Shown in pieces: positions 35,512 through 45,303 of a stretch of 64,000 bases of DNA (position 1 is the first letter of the stretch; every line of letters begins with the position of its first letter). The position numbers and the translations under genes are program-made. This stretch comes from an uncultured Caryophanales bacterium (GTDB lineage Bacteria > Bacillota_I > Bacilli_A > RFN20 > CAG-449). A model generated the notes under the pieces. That model was not told where the DNA came from. It was given only the letters and a program-made list of their open reading frames with translations, and did no database searches. The stretch is taken from assembly GCA_945873815.1 (NCBI GenBank), contig CAMCEE010000010.1:1-64000 (forward strand), given 5' to 3'.

Positions 35512-38500
35512 TTATGCGGAAATCTCGCTTATTATTTTTAGTAACATCTCCAATTCTTCTAAAAAATCTTTATTCTTCATAAGGCGTAATTTAATCTGTT
35601 TATTAACAAAACTTCCCTTAATATGATCTGCTAAATGCCCCATTTTTTCAAATAGAGTGATACCGATTTTACGAATCATTGATGTTTCTTTTGTAAGAAT
35701 AATCACAATCGATCCCATTTCTTCTTTCATACTATCGATATATGGAGAAGACGATAAGATATCAATCTTCCTTTTTCTAAATAGCATTTCAACTGATTGA
35801 GGGAGTTGTCCATAGATATCCCTCATCTTCTTCTTATAGACATCTAGTTCAGGAATAGAACTTATTTTTTGTATTTCTTGATACATCTCTAGTTTATCTC
35901 CATCGCTACTAGCATATTCTATTGGAATATATCCATCCATTGATACATTAGTTACTTTGATTTCTTTCTTTTCCTCTTTTTTACCCATCTTTTCTTCGAT
36001 TACTTCATTGAGAAGTTTTACGTACATATCGATTCCAACAGTATCAATAAATCCTGCTTGTTCAGGCCCTAGAATATCTCCTGCTCCTCTAATTGATAAA
36101 TCTCTTTGCGCGATTTTATATCCACTTCCTAATTCGGTAAAATCTTTTAATGCTTTCAATCTCTTTTTTGCAATATCCGTTAATTCTTTATTTTCATCAA
36201 ACATCAAATAAGCATATGCTATTCTATTACTTCTTCCTACACGTCCTTTGATTTGATATAGTTGAGCTAGTCCAAATTTATAAGCATCTTCAACAATAAT
36301 CGTATTAACGTTTGAGATATCTAATCCTGTTTCAATAATCGATGTACATACAAGAATATCAATCTCTCCATTATAGAATCTTACCATTATCTCTTCGATA
36401 TCGTCCTTATCCATCTTTCCATTAACAATATCAACCCTTGATCCTTTAATAAGCTTTCTTAAACTTTCCGCTTTTTTACTCATCGTTGAAGTATCGTTAT
36501 GTAAATAGAATATTTGACCTTTTCTTGCAAGTTCTCTTTCAATAGCCTCTTTTACTGTCGTTTCATTATAAGGTATAACATAAGTTTGAATCGGCATCCT
36601 ATTTAACGGAGCACTTTGAAGTTGAGATAAACTTCTAATTCCTAAAAGTGACATTTGAAGAGTACGTGGAATAGGAGTTGCAGTAAGAGTAAGGACATCA
36701 ATATTTTTACTCATCTCTTTAATTTTTTCCTTATGTTCAACACCGAATCTTTGTTCCTCATCAATGATTAATAATCTTAAATTAGGAATTGAAATGTCTT
36801 TCGATAACAATCTATGCGTTCCTATAATCAAATGAGTTTGGCCTTCAATAATTTCTTTAATCTGTGCTTTTTGAATAGCATCAGGAACAAAGCGAGAAAA
36901 CATAGCAATTTTCACTCCAAAAAGAGAAAATCTTTCTAGCGCTCTTTCATAATGTTGTCTAGCAAGTAAAGTAGTAGGACATAATAATGCAACTTGTCCT
37001 CCGCTTAATATTGCTTTAAAGGCTGCGCGAAAGGCAACTTCTGTTTTTCCAAATCCAACATCTCCACATAATAACCTATCCATTGGATGAGGAGATTCCA
37101 TATCAGATTTTATTTCATTTACTGCCTTAATTTGATCTTCCGTTAAAGCAAAAGGAAATGCTTTTTCAAAAGCATCTTGAAATTCATCATCTTTTTTGCA
37201 TGCATATCCAGGAAGAGATGTTCTTTCAGCATATAGAGCAATCAATCTATCTGCAAGATCATTGACTCTATTCTTTATCCTCATTTTTGTTCTCGCCCAA
37301 TCCGTTCCACCAATCGTGCTTAATTTAGGTGCAACACCTTCTTTTGATACATATTTACGTACCAACTTAAATTGTTCAAGCGGAACAAATAAAACACCAG
37401 TTCCAGCATATTTAATCTTTAAGAAATCTTTATGAATACCTTCGACTTCCAAAGTTGATATCTCTTCAAACTGCCCAATCCCACATTCTTCATGGACAAC
37501 GTAATCTCCTTTTTCTAATTCATTATATGATTTTAATGTTTTTGCTTGTTTATAACGATGAATAAATTTACTTATATGTTGCTTATATCCAAATATTTCT
37601 CTTCCAGATAAATAAATTATTCCTTCATCGATTAATTCAAATCCTTCTGCAATATTAGATTCACATAATCCAATATTCCCTTTTGGAAGTTGATTTATCT
37701 CGATTCTTTCATATTGCATTTCATAATTTTTTAAGTATTCTTCATAAGCTAAAAGTTGTTGTTTATTCAAACAAATAATAACTTTCTTTTTTTCATCTAT
37801 ATATCTTAAAATATTTTCAATTGATTTACTTACGTTAGAAGCTACTTCTGGAACACTCCTTATCCCCATTTCGACATCATCATTATTTTCATATCTAGAA
37901 TGAATTTGAATAATATTAGATGCGTGATTTAAACCGGAGATAAAATCGTCAAAAAAAGAATATGATTTCAAAGCATGCCCAATCTTATATAATTCACGGT
38001 AATAATTATATGTTTGCTCTTCTAAAAAAGATGCTGCTTTAAGGCATTCTTCCATCTTATACACAACGGTTAAATCAGGATTAAAGTAATCTATTATATT
38101 CACGACTCCATCAATAAAAAATGAATAGTATTTATAATAATTCTCATTCATCCCATTTTCCATTAATGAGTAGATATCTTCATTTATTCGTCTTTCTAAT
38201 TCTTTATAGATATCGAGTTTCAATCCTTCTTTTGATTCTTCTAATTTCTTAGTTAATACGTCTTTAGTTTTTATGCAAAAACCCTCTTCTAATAAAAGAT
38301 CATTCGCAGGGTAAATAATCGCTTCATTTATTGAATCATACGATAATTGATCCGCAACATTAAAGAGTCTAATCGATTCAATTTCATCATCAAAGAAATC
38401 AATTCTTAAAGGTGTATCGTAGTTAATTGGAAAAATATCAATAATGTCACCACGATGAGAAAATTGTAACGAAGAATCTATCTTACTAACTTTAGTAAAT

Positions 38501-38964
38501 CCTTGTTTCATTAACGAAGAAACAATCCCTTTTATATCGTGATGTTCTCCAACTTTAAAAGTCAGAGTATTGTCTTTAAAAAGCTGAATATTAGGTAAAT
38601 ATCTAGTTAACGAAGCAATATGGCAAATTAAAACTCTAGGTTTATCTTCAAGAGCTTTTTCAAGAACATATAATCTTTGTCCTAGCATTTCTTTTGAATG
38701 TGCTTCAACATCTATTTTTATCACTTCATCCTGTGGAAAAAATAAAGTATTCTCTTCACCGATTAAATTTACTAATTGTTCATAAACTTGTTGCGCATTA
38801 TATAAATTCTCGCATACGATACAATATTTTTGAGGTTTTTTATAAAAAGATGATGAGATCAGTAATGATAGAGATAAAGCATCTTGCACCACAAAACGAC
38901 CATCTTTATTTAAAAAGCGGTTAACAGCCTTATTATTTTGTAATTTTTCAAAAATCTTTTCCAT
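35512..38964 (-). CDS. mfd: Transcription-repair coupling factor
   Basis: Mfd removes RNA polymerase stalled at DNA damage and brings in UvrA/UvrB. The 1150 residues show an N-terminal UvrB-like region, the RNA polymerase-interacting domain (LEKGDYVVHEECGIGQFEEI), the RecG-like translocase motifs CGDVGFGKTEVAFRAAF, DEEQRFG, LTATPIPRTL and QIKGRVGRSNR, and a C-terminal regulatory domain. The start is three bases after the pth stop, and spoVT follows by 43 bases. Length and order are as in B. subtilis. Confidence 0.97.
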   Translation of the reverse strand: MEKIFEKLQNNKAVNRFLNKDGRFVVQDALSLSLLISSSFYKKPQKYCIVCENLYNAQQVYEQLVNLIGEENTLFFPQDEVIKIDVEAHSKEMLGQRLYVLEKALEDKPRVLICHIASLTRYLPNIQLFKDNTLTFKVGEHHDIKGIVSSLMKQGFTKVSKIDSSLQFSHRGDIIDIFPINYDTPLRIDFFDDEIESIRLFNVADQLSYDSINEAIIYPANDLLLEEGFCIKTKDVLTKKLEESKEGLKLDIYKELERRINEDIYSLMENGMNENYYKYYSFFIDGVVNIIDYFNPDLTVVYKMEECLKAASFLEEQTYNYYRELYKIGHALKSYSFFDDFISGLNHASNIIQIHSRYENNDDVEMGIRSVPEVASNVSKSIENILRYIDEKKKVIICLNKQQLLAYEEYLKNYEMQYERIEINQLPKGNIGLCESNIAEGFELIDEGIIYLSGREIFGYKQHISKFIHRYKQAKTLKSYNELEKGDYVVHEECGIGQFEEISTLEVEGIHKDFLKIKYAGTGVLFVPLEQFKLVRKYVSKEGVAPKLSTIGGTDWARTKMRIKNRVNDLADRLIALYAERTSLPGYACKKDDEFQDAFEKAFPFALTEDQIKAVNEIKSDMESPHPMDRLLCGDVGFGKTEVAFRAAFKAILSGGQVALLCPTTLLARQHYERALERFSLFGVKIAMFSRFVPDAIQKAQIKEIIEGQTHLIIGTHRLLSKDISIPNLRLLIIDEEQRFGVEHKEKIKEMSKNIDVLTLTATPIPRTLQMSLLGIRSLSQLQSAPLNRMPIQTYVIPYNETTVKEAIERELARKGQIFYLHNDTSTMSKKAESLRKLIKGSRVDIVNGKMDKDDIEEIMVRFYNGEIDILVCTSIIETGLDISNVNTIIVEDAYKFGLAQLYQIKGRVGRSNRIAYAYLMFDENKELTDIAKKRLKALKDFTELGSGYKIAQRDLSIRGAGDILGPEQAGFIDTVGIDMYVKLLNEVIEEKMGKKEEKKEIKVTNVSMDGYIPIEYASSDGDKLEMYQEIQKISSIPELDVYKKKMRDIYGQLPQSVEMLFRKRKIDILSSSPYIDSMKEEMGSIVIILTKETSMIRKIGITLFEKMGHLADHIKGSFVNKQIKLRLMKNKDFLEELEMLLKIISEISA

Positions 38965-38966
38965 AA

Positions 38967-39521
38967 TTAATTGTATTTATTCATCGCACGATCAAATCCG
39001 TTCTTAATAATCTCTACAATCGCATCACTAGCTTTTTTTATTGCTACTTCAATTAAAGTAGCTTCATCTCCATTTGGACGTGATAATACATAATCTACTA
39101 CACTATTATCCGCCTTTCCAATACCTACACGAATTCTTTTTATATCTTTACTTCCAAGTAATTGAATAATATTATTCATTCCTTTTTGTCCACCGGAAGA
39201 TCCGCTTTTTCTTAATCTAATAGTCCCGGGATTCAAATCCATATCATCAAATACAACCACGATATTTTCTAAAGGTATCTTAAAAAAATGAACTGCTTCT
39301 ATTACTGATTCACCTGATAAATTCATATATGTCATCGGCTTTAAAAAGACAACATCCTCTCCAAGAAATCTCGTTTTTAAATATTGTCCTTTGAATCCAT
39401 TCTTATTTATTTCCATTCCTACATGATTTTTCATCAATTCGTCTAATACAGAAAAGCCCATATTATGTCTTGTATTTTCATACTCTATTCCAGGATTCCC
39501 TAAACCAACAATAAGAAACAT
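38967..39521 (-). CDS. pth: Peptidyl-tRNA hydrolase
   Basis: Pth recycles peptidyl-tRNA that drops off ribosomes. The 184-residue protein shows the active-site segments VGLGNPGIEYENTRHNMGF (catalytic His) and KPMTYMNLSG, and then VVFDDMDLNPGTIRLRKSG and IRVGIGK. The start at 39521 is eight bases after AGGAGG; an ATG two codons upstream is too close to that site. In B. subtilis this gene (spoVC) also affects sporulation. mfd follows directly. Confidence 0.97.
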   Translation of the reverse strand: MFLIVGLGNPGIEYENTRHNMGFSVLDELMKNHVGMEINKNGFKGQYLKTRFLGEDVVFLKPMTYMNLSGESVIEAVHFFKIPLENIVVVFDDMDLNPGTIRLRKSGSSGGQKGMNNIIQLLGSKDIKRIRVGIGKADNSVVDYVLSRPNGDEATLIEVAIKKASDAIVEIIKNGFDRAMNKYN

Positions 39522-39547
39522 ATCCATCTCCTCCTAAACGCAACGTA

Positions 39548-39556
39548 ATTATATCA
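39548..39556 (-). promoter_or_regulatory. Extended -10 promoter of pth-mfd
   Basis: On the minus strand TGATATAAT is an extended -10 element, about 30 bases before the pth start codon. I see no good -35 box. Confidence 0.5.
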
Positions 39557-39593
39557 TAGAAGCGATGAAAAAACACATTTTTATATTTATATA

Positions 39594-39632
39594 TAAAAAA
39601 AGTGGTAATACCATTTATGATATTTTCCACTT
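39594..39632 (-). terminator. Terminator of the DUF1540 gene
   Basis: On the minus strand AAGTGG pairs with CCACTT, with inner pairing of ATATCAT and ATGGTAT, and seven T follow. It separates the DUF1540 gene from pth. Confidence 0.7.
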
Positions 39633-39648
39633 AGTAATGTTAATAAAA

Positions 39649-39963
39649 CTAATATTCTTCCTTGCTTTCGTAACTAGAACAAAATGGTTCAAGATTTCTT
39701 TTTTCAACTGATATTCCTCTTCTAGAACATACACCATTATCATTGCTTATGCAACTTGCACTTTCACAAAGAATAAGTGGGTCTTCCACTTCAGTTTCAT
39801 TATTGAAAATAGCATATTCTTCCATGTAATCATGCATTTTATTTGAATCTTTTTTTCTATATGATTCACATTTTGCATCTTCTTCAATTAAGATTTTACA
39901 TTTTTTACAAAAGCAAGAACGATTGCTTTCACAGTCAGTTTCATTACAAGATATTTTTTTCAT
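39649..39963 (-). CDS. Cysteine-rich DUF1540 protein
   Basis: The 104-residue protein carries two cysteine clusters: CNETDCESNRSCFCKKCKI near residue 5 and CESASCISNDNGVCSRRGIS near residue 66, each followed by a further cysteine. The second fits DUF1540 well and the first is a looser copy. Such proteins are thought to bind a metal, and several are expressed in spore formers, but no function is established. It is a single gene divergent from the PopT gene. Confidence 0.75.
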   Translation of the reverse strand: MKKISCNETDCESNRSCFCKKCKILIEEDAKCESYRKKDSNKMHDYMEEYAIFNNETEVEDPLILCESASCISNDNGVCSRRGISVEKRNLEPFCSSYESKEEY

Positions 39964-40070
39964 AGCAATTTCCTTTCACAATTATTAGTATTGACAAAAC
40001 AAAAAGAATTATTATTTCACTTTGTAAAAAAAATCTTTTTCTATATACTTATTATAGGAGAATAAAAAAA

Positions 40071-40985
40071 ATGAAAAACTTACTTCAAAAATTTAAAAAA
40101 CCTTTAGTTAATTTTGTTAAAGGTATTGCAATTGGAATTGCAATGATTGTTCCTGGTGTTTCAGGTGGCACATTAGCATTAATATTAGGTATATACTCAG
40201 ATCTTATCGATTCCGTAAATGGTCTTTTTAAACATTTTGGTAAGTCTATTAAAACCTTACTTCCAATAATTTTAGGCGCATTAGTTGGCTTTTTAGCATT
40301 AGTAACTCCAATAAAATACGGTTTAGAAAATTGTCCATTAGTTGTAATCACACTTTTTGTTGGATTAATCATTGGAGGAATTCCATCATTATATAAAAAA
40401 GTAAAAGGTCATGAATCAATAAAAGGTTTTGCGTTATCGTTTGTTGCAATTGCATTTATGGTAGGCATTTGTTTTCTCGTATCTTCCATTACCGTTGATA
40501 TATCAACATTGACATTCGGATTATGGATGTATCTCTTTTTAGCAGGGATTCTTATTGCTGCAGCTCTTGTAATGCCAGGTATTTCTGGTTCAATGCTATT
40601 AATGGTTCTTGGGTTATACTCATCTATTCTATTTGTGATTAAAGATTTGATGGGATTTAATAATATTTTCAATAACTTGATGATTATTCTTCCTATTGGT
40701 CTTGGAGCACTTATTGGATTCTTTGCAATCTCCTTCATAATGGGAAAATTACTAAAAAAATGTGAAATTGGTACATATTTTGTCATCATCGGATTAGTTA
40801 TTGGTTCAATTGGTTCAATATATTATCTTTCATTACAAGAATATACAATCGTGTTTGATGCATTAAATATTATACTAAGCATTATTGGATTTATATTTGG
40901 TCTCTTATTAACTTTCTTAATCGAAAGATTTGTATCTAAAAATAAAATAGAAGAAAAGAAAGAAGAAGTAGATGAGACTAGATAG
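40071..40985 (+). CDS. DUF368 membrane protein, likely polyprenyl-phosphate transporter (PopT)
   Basis: DUF368 proteins have been shown to return the lipid carrier undecaprenyl phosphate across the membrane for wall synthesis. The 304-residue protein has about eight hydrophobic helices and two copies of the family motif, GIAMIVPGVSGGTLALILG near residue 23 and LVMPGISGSMLLMVLGLY near residue 166, an internal repeat with inverted halves. The last 20 residues are highly charged. It overlaps the pseudouridine synthase gene by 14 bases. Confidence 0.85.
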   Translation: MKNLLQKFKKPLVNFVKGIAIGIAMIVPGVSGGTLALILGIYSDLIDSVNGLFKHFGKSIKTLLPIILGALVGFLALVTPIKYGLENCPLVVITLFVGLIIGGIPSLYKKVKGHESIKGFALSFVAIAFMVGICFLVSSITVDISTLTFGLWMYLFLAGILIAAALVMPGISGSMLLMVLGLYSSILFVIKDLMGFNNIFNNLMIILPIGLGALIGFFAISFIMGKLLKKCEIGTYFVIIGLVIGSIGSIYYLSLQEYTIVFDALNIILSIIGFIFGLLLTFLIERFVSKNKIEEKKEEVDETR

Positions 40986-41673
40986 ATTTTTAGCAAATTC
41001 CGGTTATGGAACTAGAAAAGAAGTAAAGAAATTCATTAAGCAAAAAAGGATTAGCGTTAATGATTCCTTTGATGTTAAAGACAATCAAATAATCGACCCT
41101 ATTAATGATGTAATATGCTTTGATGGAGATAAAATCGATTATCAAGAATTCTATTATTTTTTGTTAAATAAACCTAAAGGTTATCTTTCTGCAACCGAAG
41201 ATTATTATGAGCAAACAGTTCTTGATTTGCTTCCGGAATATCGACATATTGATTTGTTTCCTGTTGGAAGACTAGATAAAGACACTACTGGCTTATTATT
41301 GATTACAAATGATGGGACACTAGCACACGATCTTATCTCTCCCAAAAAACATGTAGATAAAGTTTATATTGCTACTCTAGATAAAGAATTAGATTTAAAA
41401 ATCAAAGATGAATTCGAGCATGGAATTATTTTGGATGATGAATTAACTTTACCTGCGTCGTTAGAAAAAATCGAAGATAATATTGCTAAAGTAACCATTC
41501 ACCAAGGGAAATATCATCAAATAAAACGTATGTTTGAATATTTCGGATATAAAGTTGTTGAACTAGACCGCATCAAATTCTCTTTTCTAACATATGATGG
41601 ATTAGAAATTGGTGAATATCGTGAATTAAGCAAAGAAGAAATTGAAAGATTGAAATCACTAAAATCAAGATAG
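40972..41673 (+). CDS. Ribosomal small subunit pseudouridine synthase, RsuA/RluB family
   Basis: The 233-residue protein has an N-terminal S4 domain (MRLDRFLANSGYGTRKEVKK) and a catalytic domain with VGRLDKDTTGLLLITNDG, where the Asp attacks uridine. KVDKVYIATLDKE and HQGKYHQIKRMFEYFG are also conserved. The short length and the lack of a C-terminal extension fit RsuA (16S U516) rather than RluB, but the site modified cannot be proved. The gene overlaps the PopT gene, and a terminator follows. Confidence 0.92.
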   Translation: MRLDRFLANSGYGTRKEVKKFIKQKRISVNDSFDVKDNQIIDPINDVICFDGDKIDYQEFYYFLLNKPKGYLSATEDYYEQTVLDLLPEYRHIDLFPVGRLDKDTTGLLLITNDGTLAHDLISPKKHVDKVYIATLDKELDLKIKDEFEHGIILDDELTLPASLEKIEDNIAKVTIHQGKYHQIKRMFEYFGYKVVELDRIKFSFLTYDGLEIGEYRELSKEEIERLKSLKSR

Positions 41674-41680
41674 TTTTTAA

Positions 41681-41702
41681 GCCACTCATTGAGTGGTTTT
41701 TA
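41681..41702 (+). terminator. Terminator of the popT-rsuA operon
   Basis: CCACTC and GAGTGG pair around a three-base loop, then five T follow. It lies eight bases after the stop codon. Confidence 0.7.
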
Positions 41703-41851
41703 TAATGATTCCTTCTTCTTCATATTATAAATATGACTTTTGAAAATATATCTATATTTTTTTTATCTCATATGCTAAAATATTTAGGTAGCATAATTTA
41801 ACTATTAATTATATGAGCAGTTTAGTAGTTAAAGTATATAGGAGGAATATT

Positions 41852-44494
41852 ATGCAAAAACAATATGTTTTCAAATTTGACGAAGCATATGGAAAAGGCA
41901 AAGAACTCTTAGGCGGTAAGGGTGCAGGTCTTGCAGAAATGACACATATCGGTGTCCCAATTCCATACGGTTTCACAATTACAACTGAAGCATGTACATT
42001 ATATTATGATAATGGAAAAGCTTTACCAGATTATGTTATTGATCAAATTAAAACAGCTATCCATGATGTTGAAAAACAATCTGGAAAAACATTTGGTGGA
42101 GATAAGAATCCATTATTAGTTTCTGTCCGTTCTGGTGCTAGAGTATCTATGCCAGGTATGATGGATACAATCTTAAACTTAGGTTTAAACGATCGCACAG
42201 TCGAAGTCTTAGCAAAAGAAACAAACAATGAAAGATTTGCTTACGATAGCTATAGACGTTTCGTCTTAATGTTTACAAACATCGCTAAAGGCCATCCAAG
42301 AACAGATATGGATAAAATGCTTGAGGATTTAAAAGAATCAAGAGGCTACAAACTCGATACAGAAGTTACAGCAGATGAATTAAAAGCATTAGTAGTAAAA
42401 TACAAAGAATATTACAAATCAGTATTTGGTGAAGATTTCCCTGTTGATCCATATGAACAATTAATCGAAGCTGTTAAAGCAGTCTTCAGATCATGGGACA
42501 ACCCAAGAGCTAACGTTTATCGTATGATGAACTCTATTCCATATTCATGGGGTACAGCAGTCAACGTTCAATCAATGGCTTTCGGTAACAAGGGTGAAAC
42601 ATCAGGTACAGGTGTTGCTTTCTCACGTGACCCAGGTACAGGTGAAAAGAAGATTTCAGCAGAATATTTACCAAACGCTCAAGGTGAAGACGTCGTTGCT
42701 GGTATCAGAACTCCATTACACATTGACGAATTAAAGAAGAGAATGCCTGAAGTATACGCTCAATTCGTTGATACTATTACAAAAATGGAAGGTCACTACA
42801 GAGATATGCAAGATATGGAATTTACTGTTGAAGATGGTAAATTATTCTTCTTACAAACACGTAGTGGTAAGAGAACTCCAGCTGCAGCATTAAAGATGGC
42901 ATGTGACATGGTTGATGAAGGTTTAATCACAACTGATGAAGCAGTCTTAAGAATTGATGCAGTTTCATTCGATAAATTATTATTACCTGGATTCGATAAA
43001 GACGAACTCAAAAACGCAAAACCAATCGCAGTTGGTTTAGCAGCAGGTCCTGGTGCAGGTACAGGTAAATTAGCATTTACAGCTGCAGAAGCAGAAGCAA
43101 GACATAACAATGGTGAAAAAGTTGTCTTAGTTCGTGCTGAAACTTCTCCAGAAGATATCATTGGTATGGTCGCTTCAGAAGCTATCTTAACAATGCGTGG
43201 TGGTATGACATCTCACGCTGCAGTTGTTGCTCGTGGTATGGGTAAATGCTGTGTTTGTGGATGTTCAGCTGCATTAATTGATGAAGAAGCTAAAACAGTC
43301 ACAATCGATGGCAAAGTATATGGCGAAGGAGACACATTCTCAATCGATGGTTCAACAGGTAATGTTTACCTTGGAGCTATTAAAACAGTTAACCCAGACT
43401 TATCCGCTGGTTATTTCGGTAGATTAATGGGTTGGGTAGATGCAGCTAGAACATTAAAAGTTCGTACAAATGCAGATACACCAAGAGATGCAAAACAAGC
43501 TAAAGACTTCGGTGCAGAAGGTATTGGTCTTTGCCGTACAGAACACATGTTCTTCGATAAAGATAGAATCTTCTCAATGAGAAAAATGATTTTAGCTGAT
43601 ACAGTCGAAGAAAGAAGAGCAGCATTAGCTGAACTCGAACCAATGCAACAAGCAGACTTCGAAGGTTTATATGAAATCATGGATGGCGAAAATATGAACG
43701 TTAACGTTCGTTTATTAGACCCACCTCTACATGAATTCTTACCACAAGAAGAAGATAAGATTGAAGAATTAGCTAAAGCAACAGGTAGAACTGTTGAACA
43801 AGTTAAAGCAAGATGTGAAGAATTACACGAATTCAACCCAATGATGGGTCACCGTGGTTGCCGTTTAGCAGTTTCATATCCTGAAATCTGTGAAATGCAA
43901 ACAAACGCTATTATAAAAGCAGCTATCGCTGTTCAAAAAAGAACTGGTAGAAAAGTTGAACCAGAAATCATGGTACCACTCGTACTTGAAGTAAAAGAAT
44001 TAAAATTCGTCAAGAACATCATTAAAGCAACAGCTGATAAATTAATCGCTGAAGCAGGTGTTAATATGACATATCATGTTGGTACAATGATTGAAATTCC
44101 AAGAGCAGCATTATTAGCAGATGAAATTGCTACTGAAGCAGAATTCTTCTCATTCGGAACTAATGACTTAACACAAATGACATTTGGATTCTCAAGAGAT
44201 GATGTTACAAAATTCTTACCAGATTACTATGGCAACAAGATTTTCGAAGAAGATCCATTTAAGACATTAGATAAGAATGGTGTCGGTAAATTAGTTTCTA
44301 TGGCTGTTAAACTCGGTCGTTCAACAAACCCATCACTCCACATTGGTGTTTGTGGTGAAACAGGTGGCGAACCTAACTCAATCGACTTCTACCACAATGC
44401 TGGACTTGACTATGTTTCATGTTCACCATTCCGTGTTCCAGTCGCACGTTTAGCTGCTGCACAAGCTGCAATTAGAGCAAAAAAAGCAAAATAG
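41852..44494 (+). CDS. ppdK: Pyruvate, phosphate dikinase
   Basis: PPDK converts PEP, AMP and PPi to pyruvate, ATP and Pi, reversibly; it serves glycolysis in many anaerobes that lack or supplement pyruvate kinase. The 880 residues show the ATP-grasp domain (GGKGAGLAEMTHIG, VNVQSMAFGNKGETSGTGVA), the swivelling phosphohistidine GGMTSHAAVVARGMGK, and the PEP barrel ending GTNDLTQMTFGF and HIGVCGETGGEP (catalytic Cys). The start at 41852 is eight bases after AGGAGG. Codon use is more biased (GGT, ACA, GTC) than in its neighbours, as in strongly expressed genes. It is a single-gene unit with its own terminator. Confidence 0.97.
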   Translation: MQKQYVFKFDEAYGKGKELLGGKGAGLAEMTHIGVPIPYGFTITTEACTLYYDNGKALPDYVIDQIKTAIHDVEKQSGKTFGGDKNPLLVSVRSGARVSMPGMMDTILNLGLNDRTVEVLAKETNNERFAYDSYRRFVLMFTNIAKGHPRTDMDKMLEDLKESRGYKLDTEVTADELKALVVKYKEYYKSVFGEDFPVDPYEQLIEAVKAVFRSWDNPRANVYRMMNSIPYSWGTAVNVQSMAFGNKGETSGTGVAFSRDPGTGEKKISAEYLPNAQGEDVVAGIRTPLHIDELKKRMPEVYAQFVDTITKMEGHYRDMQDMEFTVEDGKLFFLQTRSGKRTPAAALKMACDMVDEGLITTDEAVLRIDAVSFDKLLLPGFDKDELKNAKPIAVGLAAGPGAGTGKLAFTAAEAEARHNNGEKVVLVRAETSPEDIIGMVASEAILTMRGGMTSHAAVVARGMGKCCVCGCSAALIDEEAKTVTIDGKVYGEGDTFSIDGSTGNVYLGAIKTVNPDLSAGYFGRLMGWVDAARTLKVRTNADTPRDAKQAKDFGAEGIGLCRTEHMFFDKDRIFSMRKMILADTVEERRAALAELEPMQQADFEGLYEIMDGENMNVNVRLLDPPLHEFLPQEEDKIEELAKATGRTVEQVKARCEELHEFNPMMGHRGCRLAVSYPEICEMQTNAIIKAAIAVQKRTGRKVEPEIMVPLVLEVKELKFVKNIIKATADKLIAEAGVNMTYHVGTMIEIPRAALLADEIATEAEFFSFGTNDLTQMTFGFSRDDVTKFLPDYYGNKIFEEDPFKTLDKNGVGKLVSMAVKLGRSTNPSLHIGVCGETGGEPNSIDFYHNAGLDYVSCSPFRVPVARLAAAQAAIRAKKAK

Positions 44495-44510
44495 TTTAAC
44501 CAATTATTTC

Positions 44511-44548
44511 ACTAGGTAAATCTATGATGGTTTACCTAGTTTTTTTTA
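44511..44548 (+). terminator. Terminator of ppdK
   Basis: ACTAGGTAAA and TTTACCTAGT form a perfect 10-bp stem around ten bases, followed by eight T. Confidence 0.9.
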
Positions 44549-44588
44549 TCGATATTTTTCAAGGTAATAGTTTTCTTTCCTTAAGTTC

Positions 44589-44800
44589 TTATTTATTCTT
44601 AGCATTAGCTAAATCAAGTGTTAATACCTTTATGCCATACATTTCTATAACATAATCTCGTACATCATCATATATATACTAAGCTTCTGCCTTTGTTTTG
44701 TTTGGATTATATACTTTTACCTCTTATATATCTTTTGTTTCTCGTTAAAAAAACAATCATACTGTCTCAACGAGCTCGACATCGTTAGGGCGAAATTTAA
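44589..44800 (-). pseudogene. Remnant of an RlmD-like rRNA methyltransferase C-terminus
   Basis: No intact gene is open in this 270-bp gap. On the minus strand the fragments FRPNDVELVETV, stop, then in another frame KTKAEA, a stop, and YIYDDVRDYVIEMYGIKV up to LANAKNK recall, from memory, the C-terminal end of some Firmicute 23S rRNA m5U methyltransferases (HVETV plus a small EIKEYVLEKYGLKVSSLY-like domain). Stops and a frameshift show that it is broken. The family call is weak; that it is a decayed gene is better supported. A 15-base piece of it recurs at 46792. Confidence 0.35.
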
Positions 44801-44821
44801 AACTTAAACACATCATAATAA

Positions 44822-45271
44822 TTAAAGCTGTTTTTTCAACGTTTCTTTTATTTCTTCGTGTTGCTTACAAAACATTTCTGGTAAGTCATTGACTTTAAAG
44901 AATTTTAGTTCAACGGTTTCAAGATTATCGCATTTAAGATTACCACCAACTTGTTTAAGCCTATAGACAACACATATACAATGAGCTTCATCCCCATTTC
45001 GATATTTCATGTCACCATCAGAATAAACTCCAATTAATGATTCTATATCCACATCTAATCCTGTTTCTTCTTTCAGCTCACGAATACACGCTTCTTCTGG
45101 TGTCTCTCCAAGTTCTATAGCACCTCCTGGAAATCCCCATTTTCCACTATCTCCTCTTCTTTGAAGAAGAACTTCTCCATAATCATTAAACACACAGCCG
45201 CCAGAAAAAATGAGTATAACTTTCTCATGACCAACTTTGCTTCTAATCCATTTTATATAATCTTTATTCAT
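44822..45271 (-). CDS. NUDIX hydrolase
   Basis: The 149-residue protein carries a full Nudix box, starting GGAIELGETPEEACIRELKE and ending ETGL, which binds the metal and cleaves a nucleoside diphosphate linked to another group. The substrate is not predictable: oxidised nucleotides, ADP-ribose and sugar nucleotides are all possible. The N-terminal DYIKWIRSKVGHEKVILIFS is typical of small Firmicute members. It is 32 bases downstream of the DUF4143 ATPase gene on the same strand. Confidence 0.93.
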   Translation of the reverse strand: MNKDYIKWIRSKVGHEKVILIFSGGCVFNDYGEVLLQRRGDSGKWGFPGGAIELGETPEEACIRELKEETGLDVDIESLIGVYSDGDMKYRNGDEAHCICVVYRLKQVGGNLKCDNLETVELKFFKVNDLPEMFCKQHEEIKETLKKQL

Positions 45272-45303
45272 ATTTTTATCCTTACCATAATTAAATTAAA
45301 AAC

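Noticed and set aside
43411-43836. 141-codon ORF antisense to ppdK
   Set aside because: It is a shadow of the strongly biased ppdK codon use; cysteine- and serine-rich sequence without a domain.
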